NCBI GenBank assembly: GCA_017559505.1
Contig: JAFYSF010000007.1
Coordinates: 62,001-126,000, forward strand
Source of the DNA: Paludibacteraceae bacterium
GTDB lineage: Bacteria > Bacteroidota > Bacteroidia > Bacteroidales > Paludibacteraceae
Length of the DNA: 64,000 bases
Direction: 5' to 3'
Shown piece after piece: positions 34,644 through 43,161 of this stretch. Position 1 is the stretch's first letter; every line of letters starts with the position of its first letter. A program made the position numbers and the translations under genes. The notes beneath the pieces are model-generated. The model made no database searches. It saw only the letters and a list, made by a program, of their open reading frames with translations, and had not been told where the DNA came from.

Positions 34644-34912
34644 AGGGGACTTCTATAAATTACCTTGTAAATAAAATTTGATTTTTTAGCGAGCAGGTTA
34701 TTAGTTTTTTATTTAGACTAATAGCGAGCTATTTGGCTGAATAAAAAGCTAATAAGATGCCGCTAAAAAACACTTTTTTCGATTAACGAGAGCAATAAAG
34801 TTTACTTTAATTGCCGAGTGTAGAAAAAAGCTTGATAAAAAATTTTATACAAGAGCTATAGAAAAAACCTAGTTATTTTATTAAAGCGGGGAATTTATAG
34901 AAGTCCCCCCTA
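34644..34912. repeat. 269-bp MITE-like element with 17-bp terminal inverted repeats
   Basis: GGGGACTTCTATAAATT (34647-34663) is exactly complementary to AATTTATAGAAGTCCCC near 34891-34908. Inside are nested inverted repeats: TTTTTAGCG with CGCTAAAAA, and TTATTAG with CTAATAG. There is no ORF. It could be a miniature transposable element or a structured RNA gene; the end sequence AGAAGTCCCC with its flank also occurs at 2070-2094. Confidence 0.65.
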
Positions 34913-34915
34913 AAA

Positions 34916-34944
34916 AGAGATGCAATTTTTGCATCTCTTTTTTT
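34916..34944 (+). terminator. Intrinsic terminator
   Basis: AGAGATGCAA (34916-34925) pairs with TTGCATCTCT (34929-34938), followed by T tail. Directly after the 269-bp element. Confidence 0.8.
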
Positions 34945-34976
34945 GCACAAATCTTGCACATCCAAACTAAAATCAC

Positions 34977-34984
34977 TAACTTTG
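34977..34984 (+). promoter_or_regulatory. -7 box for the nucleoside phosphorylase gene
   Basis: TAACTTTG with CTTG 20 bp upstream. The leader of about 160 nt contains the family A hairpin. Confidence 0.6.
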
Positions 34985-35052
34985 CCAAGTAATATACACA
35001 AAGACATATTCTCCTGTCTTTATATCTACTAAAAATACAAATGCCGATAGAT

Positions 35053-35142
35053 TTGTCATTATTCTGCCAAGATACGTCGCAGACGTAGCAAGGCGTATGT
35101 AAAAGAAATAATTTGTCTTTCTGTCATTCTGTCTAAAAAAAC
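35053..35142 (+). repeat. Leader repeat family A, copy 2
   Basis: Outer GCC (35066-35068) with GGC (35092-35094); inner TACGTC-GCA-GACGTA (35073-35087); tail TTCTGTCATTCTGTCTAAAA ends 10 bp before the start codon. Confidence 0.85.
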
Positions 35143-35151
35143 ATAAACACC

Positions 35152-36018
35152 ATGCGCACAATTCCAGCGTCCGAGCTAATTATCAACAACGACGGATCAA
35201 TATTCCATCTTCATGTTCGTCCCGACCAAATAGCCACCACAATCATCCTTTGTGGCGACCCTAAACGCGTTGACCTCATAGCCTCTCATTTCGATACTAT
35301 AGAATGCGACATCTCAAGTCGCGAATTTCATACGATTACAGGCACATATCGTGGTCGCCGTCTCTCTTGTGTATCTCATGGTATCGGTTGCGACAACATC
35401 GACATTGTCGTTACCGAACTCGATGCTCTTGTGAATATCGACTTCAACACGCGCCAAGAGAAATCTGAACACACCACGCTCACCCTCGTGCGAATAGGTA
35501 CATCTGGTGGTTTGCAAGAATGTTCGCCGGTAGGCTCGTATGTAGTAGCAGCTAAATCTATGGGATTTGATGGCTTACTCAACTACTACGAAGTACCTGA
35601 TGGCGTTTTCGATCTCAACCTCGAAGCTGCCTTCTGCAACCACGTAGGCTGGAATCCACGCCTCCCTGCTCCATACGTCGTCAGTGCCGACCCCGAACTC
35701 GTCAATCGCATTGGTCACGACATGGTACAAGGCATCACTATCGCCGCACCGGGTTTCTATGGTCCACAAGGTCGCTATGTACGCGCACGTCCTGCCGACC
35801 TCGACCTCAACTCTAAAATACAATCTTTCGAATATAACGGTTGGCAAATCACCAACTTCGAGATGGAAAGCTCTGCCCTCGCAGGCATGTCTGCCCTACT
35901 CGGACACAAAGCCATGACCGTATGCGCCATCATCGCAGGCCGTGTATCTCACAACATGAATACCGAATACAAAGGCTCAATCGAAGGCCTTATCAAAATC
36001 GTCCTCGACCGCATTTAA
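35152..36018 (+). CDS. Nucleoside phosphorylase (uridine phosphorylase-like)
   Basis: A 288-residue enzyme of the PNP/UDP superfamily that would release ribose-1-phosphate from nucleosides. It shows the phosphate-binding CGDPKRV near the N-terminus, VSHGIGCDNIDIVVTEL, LVRIGTSGGLQ, and the substrate-binding NFEMESSALAGMSALLGH. The Bacteroidetes form is usually annotated as uridine phosphorylase; specificity is not proven by sequence alone. Confidence 0.87.
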   Translation: MRTIPASELIINNDGSIFHLHVRPDQIATTIILCGDPKRVDLIASHFDTIECDISSREFHTITGTYRGRRLSCVSHGIGCDNIDIVVTELDALVNIDFNTRQEKSEHTTLTLVRIGTSGGLQECSPVGSYVVAAKSMGFDGLLNYYEVPDGVFDLNLEAAFCNHVGWNPRLPAPYVVSADPELVNRIGHDMVQGITIAAPGFYGPQGRYVRARPADLDLNSKIQSFEYNGWQITNFEMESSALAGMSALLGHKAMTVCAIIAGRVSHNMNTEYKGSIEGLIKIVLDRI

Positions 36019-36057
36019 TTTATATTTATATCAACAGACTACAGTCAACTGACAACA

Positions 36058-36083
36058 GTAGGGACACGGCGTGCCGTGTCCTA
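36058..36083. repeat. REP-like palindrome 5
   Basis: GTAGGGACACGGC then GCCGTGTCCTA. It keeps the GTAGGGAC head but has a different stem from the RAYT-linked copies. Between the phosphorylase and mnmE genes, inside family C repeats. Confidence 0.8.
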
Positions 36084-36142
36084 TCGACCAAAGGTCGAAA
36101 ATAGACTGTAGACTGTCTACTTTTGACTATCGACTTTAAATT

Positions 36143-37816
36143 ATGAACATAGCAGCAATAGCAACAGCACCAGGCACAGGAGGCATCGCCGTAATCCGCA
36201 TTAGCGGACCCGATGCATTCACCATCACCGACACCATTTTCCGCGCTCGCAACCCCAAACGCACCATCGCCACCGCCGAAGCCTACACCATGCTCTTCGG
36301 CAATATCGTGAATGAGATTACAGATAACAGAGCACAGATTACAGATAATCAAACTCATGTCCTCATGTCTTCATGTATAGAAAAAGACAATAATGTAGGG
36401 ACGCAGCGTGCTGCGTCCTTAACGAGCGATGCGAGTCAAAACTCTCAACTAATAGTCGACGAAGTCGTAGTTGCCATCTTCCGTGCACCACACTCATTCA
36501 CAGGCGAAAACACTGTCGAAATCTCTTGCCATGGCTCTATCTACATCCAACAAGAAATTCTCCGCCTACTCATCTCGGCAGGCGCACGCATGGCAGGTCC
36601 AGGCGAATTCACCCAACGTGCATTCCTCAATGGCCGCCTCGACCTCTCTCAAGCCGAAGCCGTAGCCGACCTTATCAATGCTCAATCCGCTGCTGCTCAC
36701 ACTATTGCACTTAATCAAATGCGAGGCAATTTCTCGTCTAAACTCGAAGAACTCCGTCGCCAACTACTCCATTTCGTATCACTTCTCGAACTCGAACTCG
36801 ACTTTGGCGACCACGATGACCTCGAATTTGCCGACCGCACCGAACTCAACTCCGTAGCCAACGAAATACGTTCACAACTCACTCGCCTACAACAAACATT
36901 CTCTCAAGGCAATGCCATCAAAAACGGCATTCCAGTGGCAATCGTAGGCGAAACCAATGCAGGCAAATCCACCCTACTCAATCTCCTCGTTGGCGACAAT
37001 CGCGCCATTGTGTCCGACATCCACGGCACCACCCGCGACGTCATCGAAGACACCGTAAACATCAACGGTCTCACATTCCGTTTCATCGACACAGCCGGCA
37101 TACGCCAAACATCCGACATCATCGAAAACCTTGGTATTGAGCGCACCTACGAAATGATTGAGCGCGCACAAATCATCCTTTGGGTAATCGATTCAACCAA
37201 CGTAACCGAACATATCGAATGGCTCGCCGAACGCATCATGCATCGCACCCAAGGTAAGCGCCTCATCATCCTACTCAACAAAATCGACCGCCTCAACGAA
37301 GAAGAACTCACCACCCTTCGCCAATGGTTCGAACCATATTGTCCTCAAAGTAGGGACGCAGCGTGCTGCGTCCTATCGGTCAATGACCGAAAAACAAATC
37401 CGAACGACAAAAAATCTTTTCAATCCGTGCCATCTGTGGGAGACAAAATCGCCGGCGAAGCTACGGCGAATTCCGTAAATTCCGTGAGAGATACCACCCC
37501 TCAAATTATCGAAATCTCCGCAAAACAAAACCTCAACACCGAGTGTCTCACCTCGCTTCTCTACGAAAACGCACAAATGCCCGACCTCTCAGCTGGCGAC
37601 ATCATCATCTCTAACCTCCGCCATTACGAAGCCCTCACCCTCGCACTCGACTCAATCGACCGCGTCATCGAAGGCCTACAAATGGGCATCCCAGCCGACT
37701 TCGTAGCCCAAGACATCCGCCAAGCCCTCTTCCACCTTGCCGAAATCACCGGCGGCGAAATCACCACCGACGAAGTCCTCGGCAACATATTCGCACACTT
37801 CTGCATCGGAAAATGA
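36143..37816 (+). CDS. mnmE: tRNA modification GTPase MnmE with two repeat-derived insertions
   Basis: MnmE with MnmG modifies U34 of tRNAs. N-terminal IAAIATAPGTGGIAVIRISG, then the G domain with GETNAGKS (G1), DTAGI (G3), LLNKIDR (G4), ISAK (G5) and the C-terminal CIGK are all present, so the protein should fold and work. It is 557 residues against about 455-460 for the family. The excess is two in-frame inserts: residues about 56-102 (EITDNRAQITDN to SDASQNSQ) and about 403-453 (SRDAACCV to SVRDTTPQ). Both are translated intergenic repeats, including REP palindromes. Confidence 0.93.
   Translation: MNIAAIATAPGTGGIAVIRISGPDAFTITDTIFRARNPKRTIATAEAYTMLFGNIVNEITDNRAQITDNQTHVLMSSCIEKDNNVGTQRAASLTSDASQNSQLIVDEVVVAIFRAPHSFTGENTVEISCHGSIYIQQEILRLLISAGARMAGPGEFTQRAFLNGRLDLSQAEAVADLINAQSAAAHTIALNQMRGNFSSKLEELRRQLLHFVSLLELELDFGDHDDLEFADRTELNSVANEIRSQLTRLQQTFSQGNAIKNGIPVAIVGETNAGKSTLLNLLVGDNRAIVSDIHGTTRDVIEDTVNINGLTFRFIDTAGIRQTSDIIENLGIERTYEMIERAQIILWVIDSTNVTEHIEWLAERIMHRTQGKRLIILLNKIDRLNEEELTTLRQWFEPYCPQSRDAACCVLSVNDRKTNPNDKKSFQSVPSVGDKIAGEATANSVNSVRDTTPQIIEISAKQNLNTECLTSLLYENAQMPDLSAGDIIISNLRHYEALTLALDSIDRVIEGLQMGIPADFVAQDIRQALFHLAEITGGEITTDEVLGNIFAHFCIGK
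36312..36445 (+). repeat. Repeat insertion 1 inside mnmE
   Basis: Begins with ATTACAGATAACAGAGCACA (family B, inverted), continues with CATGTCCTCATGTCTTCATG, then REP palindrome GTAGGGACGCAGC-GTGCTGCGTCC (36395-36421). The frame is kept. Confidence 0.85.
37350..37500 (+). repeat. Repeat insertion 2 inside mnmE
   Basis: REP palindrome GTAGGGACGCAGC..GCTGCGTCCTA (37350-37375), then TCAATCCGTGCCATCTGTGG and AATTCCGTAAATTCCGTGAG, which belong to the same family as AATCTGTGTAATCTGTGGGA at 2841. Lies between the G4 and G5 motifs; frame kept. Confidence 0.85.
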
Positions 37817-37843
37817 TAAAAAACAACATTAAATCTTCATCTT

Positions 37844-38875
37844 ATGGATTACAATATAAATGGTAAAATATACAAAATGCCAAGTAAACTCTCTCCCTTT
37901 CAAGAACAAATTTATAAACATCTAATTGACTGGAAACATACACATATTACTATAGAACCCGGAGAATATAGAGGAAATACATATGACCTTATGTTTCCTA
38001 ATTCCTACTACAAAAAAGGAAATATATCTCCTATTATCTACAGGGAACTTCATGAAGAAATAACAAAAATACAAAAAGGAGAATTTGCTTACAAAGTTCA
38101 TCTAATGGCATTCCACATGGCAAGTTCTCAATGTGCTTGTATAAATCTATTTCTTCCCATACTACTTGATACCAATGCAGACGAAATAATATCCAATATT
38201 CAAGGATGTCCAATCGATTTTGCTAAAATTGATAGAACAAAATTATACAAAGGTTTTTGTTTTGAATATTGGGGACAAGATATTATGAATGGTAAAGGGT
38301 TATTAAATGACCATTCAAATGTAGCTGGAACTGATGCTGATATTGCTATAGCATACATAAATACAAAAGGCGAAAAGTGTCTTTGGCTCATTGAACACAA
38401 ATTAACCGAAACCGATTTTACAAATTGTGGAGGATACAAATCCAAAAATAATAACAATAAAAAGTTATGCAAAAATAATTGTTTAGAAAAATTAATCGAC
38501 AATCCACAATTATGCCATTATCACAAAATTGGATATAAATATTGGTCTATTTTACAATCAAAGAAGAACCTTTTCAAACACCTTCAAAATCAAAAAGGAT
38601 GTCCATTCCAAGATGGCACAAACCAATTATTCCGAAATCAAGTGCTTGCTTTTGCTCTTGAAAACACAAACATGTATAAACATGTCTATTTTTCAGTTGT
38701 TCACCATAAAGGCAATACAGCATTAGAAAAAACAATGAATAAATATAGAGAATTAATCTCTAATGATATAAAATTCACCTCTTTCACAAATTATGACGTT
38801 ATTGAAGCTGCTCAAAATAATTCAAATACTCTTTCCTGTTGGATAAATTGGTATAGGGAATTATACAATGTATAA
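37844..38875 (+). CDS. Probable PD-(D/E)xK nuclease, AT-rich accessory gene
   Basis: A 343-residue soluble protein. A nuclease-type signature is visible at about 168-190: GTDADIAIAYINTKGEKC followed by LWLIEHKLTE (D, E-x-K with His in the middle). A Cys/His-rich segment follows (CKNNCLEKLIDNPQLCHYH), perhaps a zinc site. This recalls putative restriction endonucleases of the PGN_0703 type; that link is from memory. The gene is clearly more AT-rich than mnmE and uses AAA/AAT/TTA codons heavily, so recent transfer is likely. No methylase is adjacent. Confidence 0.6.
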   Translation: MDYNINGKIYKMPSKLSPFQEQIYKHLIDWKHTHITIEPGEYRGNTYDLMFPNSYYKKGNISPIIYRELHEEITKIQKGEFAYKVHLMAFHMASSQCACINLFLPILLDTNADEIISNIQGCPIDFAKIDRTKLYKGFCFEYWGQDIMNGKGLLNDHSNVAGTDADIAIAYINTKGEKCLWLIEHKLTETDFTNCGGYKSKNNNNKKLCKNNCLEKLIDNPQLCHYHKIGYKYWSILQSKKNLFKHLQNQKGCPFQDGTNQLFRNQVLAFALENTNMYKHVYFSVVHHKGNTALEKTMNKYRELISNDIKFTSFTNYDVIEAAQNNSNTLSCWINWYRELYNV

Positions 38876-38905
38876 CAAAATTAAAAGTTAAATACACTTA
38901 TTAAA

Positions 38906-38940
38906 ATAGGGACTGATTTTTTTAAATCAGTCCCTATCTT
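38906..38940 (+). terminator. Terminator after the nuclease gene
   Basis: ATAGGGACTGATTT (38906-38919) is fully complementary to AAATCAGTCCCTAT (38924-38937). The T tail is weak. Confidence 0.65.
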
Positions 38941-39091
38941 ATATCAAATAAATAATAATAAATCCCCACTCTCCTCCCTACCCAACAGCAACCCTCTTCA
39001 TAGGATAACCATACCCTCTACGAAGGATATACGAAACATATACGAAACATAAGCTTACCCTCAAGCAAAGCAACACTCACGCCCTATCCTC

Positions 39092-40093
39092 CTAATACAC
39101 CATATACGCCCATCTCCCCTCATTCCACAAGTTTCTGTACAATTCCAACATCTCCTCGCCACCCAATTCTTTCATCTTGTCGTCAAATCGACGTCCATGC
39201 TCCAACACAAAATTATGGGTCAATTCGTGTACACATAGTGCCTCCAAACTCTCCACTGGCAACTGCACACACGAACTGCTAAACGTGATGTCATGGTTTA
39301 ATGCATAGTTATATGCCGCGCAGTTCCTAAGCGATTTCACTACATGACACTCGCCATACTCTACGCCAATTCTCTGCGCTACTCGCTCCAACACTGGCGG
39401 TATCACCTCTTGCGCCCTTTTCCATAACAACTCCTTAACCTTCTTAAGTATCGTCTCTTGCACATACAAATACTCCAAACAAGCTCTCTTTGGGAACCAT
39501 ACACACAACTCTCGATCCGTCATTCGCATACTATAACGCTCCGCATCACCTCTTCGCACTTCTAACCTATAATAATCAGCCTCAACTACATAGCCATCAC
39601 AAAACCGATTACTCCCATCACAATTCCACTCTCTATTCTTCTCCGGCAGATCTCTCTCGGCATAGCAAAAGCCCTCCAACAAAGACTCTCTACTACTAAC
39701 CAACACTACAACTTCATCATTATTGTACCTCCATTGTGGAGTGCTATCTATGTTCACCAACTTCATCACTTTCACATTCCCCACCTCCTCCATCATTCTA
39801 CTCACGCTTCCATCCATACCCTTCAACACCACCAATCTCTCATCTATCCACTTTCCAAGCATCCCATCTATCTCCGATGTCAACAGATGCACACGACTCG
39901 TTTCATATAAATCCTTCGCCAACACCAAATCTTTTTCTACTCCTAATCCAAACTCATAACAATTACCCAACCAAGCCCTGCACACATTGCAATGCTCTAC
40001 CATCAATCCTTTCAAAAACCACTCAACCGCACCCTTATATCTACCACAATTATAAAGTTCTCTACCTTTATCAAAACAAGAAATTCTATTCAT
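39092..40093 (-). CDS. Sel1-repeat / zinc metallopeptidase-like (YgjP/SprT-like) protein
   Basis: A 333-residue protein. The N-terminus has a Sel1-like repeat (AWLGNCYEFGLGVEKDLVLAKDLYETS). The C-terminus has the zinc-protease motif HELTH (289-293) with a third ligand His299, in LEALCVHELTHNFVLEHGRRFDDKM, as in YgjP/DUF45 and SprT-like proteins. The middle is unrecognised, with unusually many Val, Met and Cys. ATG 40093 is chosen over a TTG at 40105. It has its own consensus promoter. The substrate is unknown. Confidence 0.72.
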   Translation of the reverse strand: MNRISCFDKGRELYNCGRYKGAVEWFLKGLMVEHCNVCRAWLGNCYEFGLGVEKDLVLAKDLYETSRVHLLTSEIDGMLGKWIDERLVVLKGMDGSVSRMMEEVGNVKVMKLVNIDSTPQWRYNNDEVVVLVSSRESLLEGFCYAERDLPEKNREWNCDGSNRFCDGYVVEADYYRLEVRRGDAERYSMRMTDRELCVWFPKRACLEYLYVQETILKKVKELLWKRAQEVIPPVLERVAQRIGVEYGECHVVKSLRNCAAYNYALNHDITFSSSCVQLPVESLEALCVHELTHNFVLEHGRRFDDKMKELGGEEMLELYRNLWNEGRWAYMVY

Positions 40094-40118
40094 AACAAAA
40101 TACAAAATTAATCAAGCA

Positions 40119-40149
40119 CAAAGTTACACAATATATCCAAACTAACAAA
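40119..40149 (-). promoter_or_regulatory. Promoter of the metallopeptidase-like gene
   Basis: Minus strand TTTG (40149-40146), 19-bp spacer, TAACTTTG (40126-40119): exact consensus. Confidence 0.8.
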
Positions 40150-40244
40150 ATTTATCTATCTCAAATTCACCTAATCCACACCTTATGTACACCATACCTG
40201 TGCCATAGTAGAGTGACACATTTTCACATATCAAAAATTTTTCG

Positions 40245-40252
40245 TATCTTTG
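40245..40252 (+). promoter_or_regulatory. -7 box for the PhnA-like gene
   Basis: TATCTTTG with TTTT 20 bp upstream; start codon 29 bp downstream. Confidence 0.6.
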
Positions 40253-40281
40253 CAGAGAATTAAAATATTAAAAAGAAAACT

Positions 40282-40617
40282 ATGTCAGAAATCACAAAAT
40301 GCCCAAAATGTAGTAGCGAGTATGTATATTTCGATGGCTCGCTATATGTATGTCCCGAATGCGCCCACGAATTTAGTGTCGACGACCACGCAGCTGCTAA
40401 CGAAGGTCCAGAAGTAGCAAAAGATAGCAACGGAGCCGAACTATTCGATGGCGATGCCGTGACCGTAATCAAAGACCTAAAAGTAAAAGGCTCATCAATG
40501 GTCATCAAACGTGGCACAAAAGTCAAATCAATTCGCCTCACCGAAAATCCCGAAGAAGTAGATTGCAAAATCGACGGTAGTAGCATAGTCCTCAAAACTT
40601 GCTTCCTCAAAAAATAA
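40282..40617 (+). CDS. PhnA/YjdM-like zinc-ribbon protein
   Basis: A 111-residue protein with an N-terminal zinc ribbon (CPKCSSEYVYFDGSLYVCPECAHEF, two CxxC pairs) and the C-terminal SH3-like PhnA domain (DGDAVTVIKDLKVKGSSMVIKRGTKVKSI, ending CKIDGSSIVLKTCFLKK). The family was named for the phn locus, but its true role is uncertain. Single gene with its own promoter box. Confidence 0.92.
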   Translation: MSEITKCPKCSSEYVYFDGSLYVCPECAHEFSVDDHAAANEGPEVAKDSNGAELFDGDAVTVIKDLKVKGSSMVIKRGTKVKSIRLTENPEEVDCKIDGSSIVLKTCFLKK

Positions 40618-40642
40618 ACATTTTTTACATCCAAAAACGCAT

Positions 40643-40704
40643 AATGTGTGGATTGAAGATATTAACACCTCAATTGGTCTAATTTATCTTTCAATCCACA
40701 CATT
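40643..40704 (+). terminator. Hairpin after the PhnA-like gene
   Basis: AATGTGTGGATTGA (40643-40656) is exactly complementary to TCAATCCACACATT (40691-40704). The following TTTTC is a weak tail. It may act as a terminator or RNA-stabilising stem. Confidence 0.5.
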
Positions 40705-40920
40705 TTCATATTTATTCTATTTTACAACCCAATTTATTCCAACAACACCCCCAATTTCCACCCATAAACACTATAAAAAATCCACTCTCTCGCAATCCCC
40801 AACAATTAAACAACTACAAATCAACAAAATAAAAAAATATTAAAAAAATATCACTTTTTTTTTGCATAAATCAATAATTCATTATAAATTTGTCTTTGAT
40901 TTCGATAGGACACTATAACT
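40705..40920. other. AT-rich recQ leader region
   Basis: Beyond the hairpin at 40643-40704 the gap between the PhnA-like gene and recQ holds only the recQ promoter (40861-40892). No gene or array is seen. Confidence 0.6.
40861..40892 (+). promoter_or_regulatory. Promoter of recQ
   Basis: TTTG (40861-40864), 20-bp spacer, TAAATTTG (40885-40892): exact consensus, 28 bp before the start codon. Confidence 0.8.
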
Positions 40921-43110
40921 ATGGCAAACAAAAACGAATTAACAAAAGCTCTTAAAGAACATTTTGGATTTGACAAATTCAAAGGTCAACAAGAAGCAAT
41001 AATTCAAAACGTACTCGATGGGCACGACACCTTCGTACTGATGCCAACAGGAGGCGGCAAATCTCTTTGCTACCAACTACCGGCACTTATGATGGAAGGT
41101 ACCGCTGTTGTCATATCTCCACTCATTGCGCTAATGAAAAATCAAGTGGATGCTATGCGCCGATTTGCCAACGACGATTCTATAGCTCACTTCCTAAATT
41201 CTTCTCTCAACAAAGCCGCAATCGAAGAGGTAAAAGAAGATATACGCAACGGAAAAACAAAAATCTTATACGTTGCGCCCGAGTCGCTCAACAAAGACGA
41301 AAACATAGAATTCCTACGCAACAACAAAGTTTCATTCTATGCTATCGACGAGGCACACTGTATCTCTGAATGGGGACACGACTTCCGCCCTGAATATCGA
41401 CGTATAAAACCTATAGTCGAAAAAATAGGTGTTGCCCCAGTCATTGCTCTCACAGCAACTGCTACCCCTAAGGTACAACTCGACATTCAAAAAACACTCG
41501 GAATGTCTGATGCTACAACATTCCGCTCGTCGTTCAACCGACAAAATCTCTACTACGAAGTGCGCCAAAAAACCGACAACGTAGAAAAAGATATAATCAA
41601 ATTCATCAAAAACAACCCGGGCAAATCAGGTATTATATATTGTCTTAGTCGCAAAAAAGTCGAAGACCTCGCCGAAACCCTACGCCTCAACGACATATCA
41701 GCCCTCGCATACCACGCAGGCATGGACACAGCCGTGCGTAGCGAAAATCAAGACAAATTCCTTATGGAAGAGGTCGATGTCATTGTCGCAACAATCGCTT
41801 TCGGTATGGGTATCGACAAACCCGACGTACGATACGTAATACACTACGATATACCTAAATCACTTGAAGGCTACTACCAAGAAACCGGTCGCGCAGGACG
41901 CGATGGCGGCGAAGGCAAATGTATAGCTTTCTATAATCAGAAAGACCTACAAAAACTCGAAAAGTTCATTCAAGACAAACCTGTCAGCGAACAGGAAATT
42001 GGCAAACAACTAATTGCCGAAACTGCAGCATACGCCGAATCTACTATGTGCCGTCGTCGCCTTCTTCTCCACTACTTCGGAGAAAATTATGCTGAAGACA
42101 ACTGCGGTAATTGTGATAACTGTTTAAATCCTAAGAAAAAAGTGGAAGCTCAAGACCTTTTATGCGCTGTAATCGAGACTATTCTCGTTACAAAAGAAAA
42201 ATTCAAAAGCGAGGTTATCATTGACGTTCTTACTGGTCGCGAAAGCGCCGACGTCAAAGCGTACAATCTTACCGAACTCGAACTCTTCGACTCTACATCC
42301 GACGAAGAGAAAGAAATTTTGCCTGCTGTCATCCGTCAGGCAATGATCAACAAATACATCGACAAAGAAATAGAAAACTATGGAGTGCTGAAAGTAACTC
42401 CTGCTGGCAAAAAATTCTTGGCTAAACCATCTTCGTTCAAAGTCAGCAAAGACAACGACTTCAACGAAGAACAAGAAGAAGCACCACAAATGTCAAGTGG
42501 CTCATGCGCCGTCGACCCTGCTCTCTTCGGTCTGCTCAAAGACCTCCGCAAGAAAATTGCCAAAGAAGAAAACCTACCTCCATACGTTATCTTCCAAGAC
42601 CCATCGCTCGAAGCAATGGCTACTACCTACCCTATCAACCTCGACGAATTGCAAAATATTCCGGGTGTAGGCTCTGGTAAGGTAGAGAAGAAATATGCTC
42701 AAGAATTTGTCGACCTCATTCGCAAGCACGTGCGCGACAACGACATCGAACGTCCAGAAGACCTTCGCGTGCGCACTATAGCCAACAAATCTAAACTCAA
42801 AATCGAAATAATCCAAGCCATCGACCGCAAAGTAGCTCTCGACGACCTCGCCGAATCTAAAGGTATGGATTTCTTCGACCTTCTCAGCGAAATAGACGCC
42901 ATCGTGTATTCAGGCACTAAACTCAACATCGACTACTTCCTCGAAGAAGTTATGGACCACGAAGTTATCGACGAAATTTTCGACTACTTCAAAAACGAAT
43001 CTGAGTCTGACGATGTAGAAACAGCCCTTCGCGAACTTGGCGAAAACGACTACTCTGAAGAAGAAGTTCGCCTCGTGCGCATCAAATTCCTCTCTGATAT
43101 TTCAAATTAA
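40921..43110 (+). CDS. recQ: ATP-dependent DNA helicase RecQ
   Basis: A 3'-5' helicase of recombination and repair, 729 residues. The core has Walker A GGGKS (44-48), DEAHCISEWGHDFRPEY, ALTATATPKVQ and QETGRAGRDG. The RQC zinc site follows (CRRRLLLHYFGENY, CGNCDNC). A winged helix and an HRDC domain follow (about 540-610, LQNIPGVGSGKVEKKYAQEF). About 115 further acidic residues after HRDC make it longer than E. coli RecQ, as in other Bacteroidetes. Confidence 0.96.
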   Translation: MANKNELTKALKEHFGFDKFKGQQEAIIQNVLDGHDTFVLMPTGGGKSLCYQLPALMMEGTAVVISPLIALMKNQVDAMRRFANDDSIAHFLNSSLNKAAIEEVKEDIRNGKTKILYVAPESLNKDENIEFLRNNKVSFYAIDEAHCISEWGHDFRPEYRRIKPIVEKIGVAPVIALTATATPKVQLDIQKTLGMSDATTFRSSFNRQNLYYEVRQKTDNVEKDIIKFIKNNPGKSGIIYCLSRKKVEDLAETLRLNDISALAYHAGMDTAVRSENQDKFLMEEVDVIVATIAFGMGIDKPDVRYVIHYDIPKSLEGYYQETGRAGRDGGEGKCIAFYNQKDLQKLEKFIQDKPVSEQEIGKQLIAETAAYAESTMCRRRLLLHYFGENYAEDNCGNCDNCLNPKKKVEAQDLLCAVIETILVTKEKFKSEVIIDVLTGRESADVKAYNLTELELFDSTSDEEKEILPAVIRQAMINKYIDKEIENYGVLKVTPAGKKFLAKPSSFKVSKDNDFNEEQEEAPQMSSGSCAVDPALFGLLKDLRKKIAKEENLPPYVIFQDPSLEAMATTYPINLDELQNIPGVGSGKVEKKYAQEFVDLIRKHVRDNDIERPEDLRVRTIANKSKLKIEIIQAIDRKVALDDLAESKGMDFFDLLSEIDAIVYSGTKLNIDYFLEEVMDHEVIDEIFDYFKNESESDDVETALRELGENDYSEEEVRLVRIKFLSDISN

Positions 43111-43161
43111 TTACTAATACTAACCACTAGTAACCAATAACTAGTAACTAAACACTAAATT

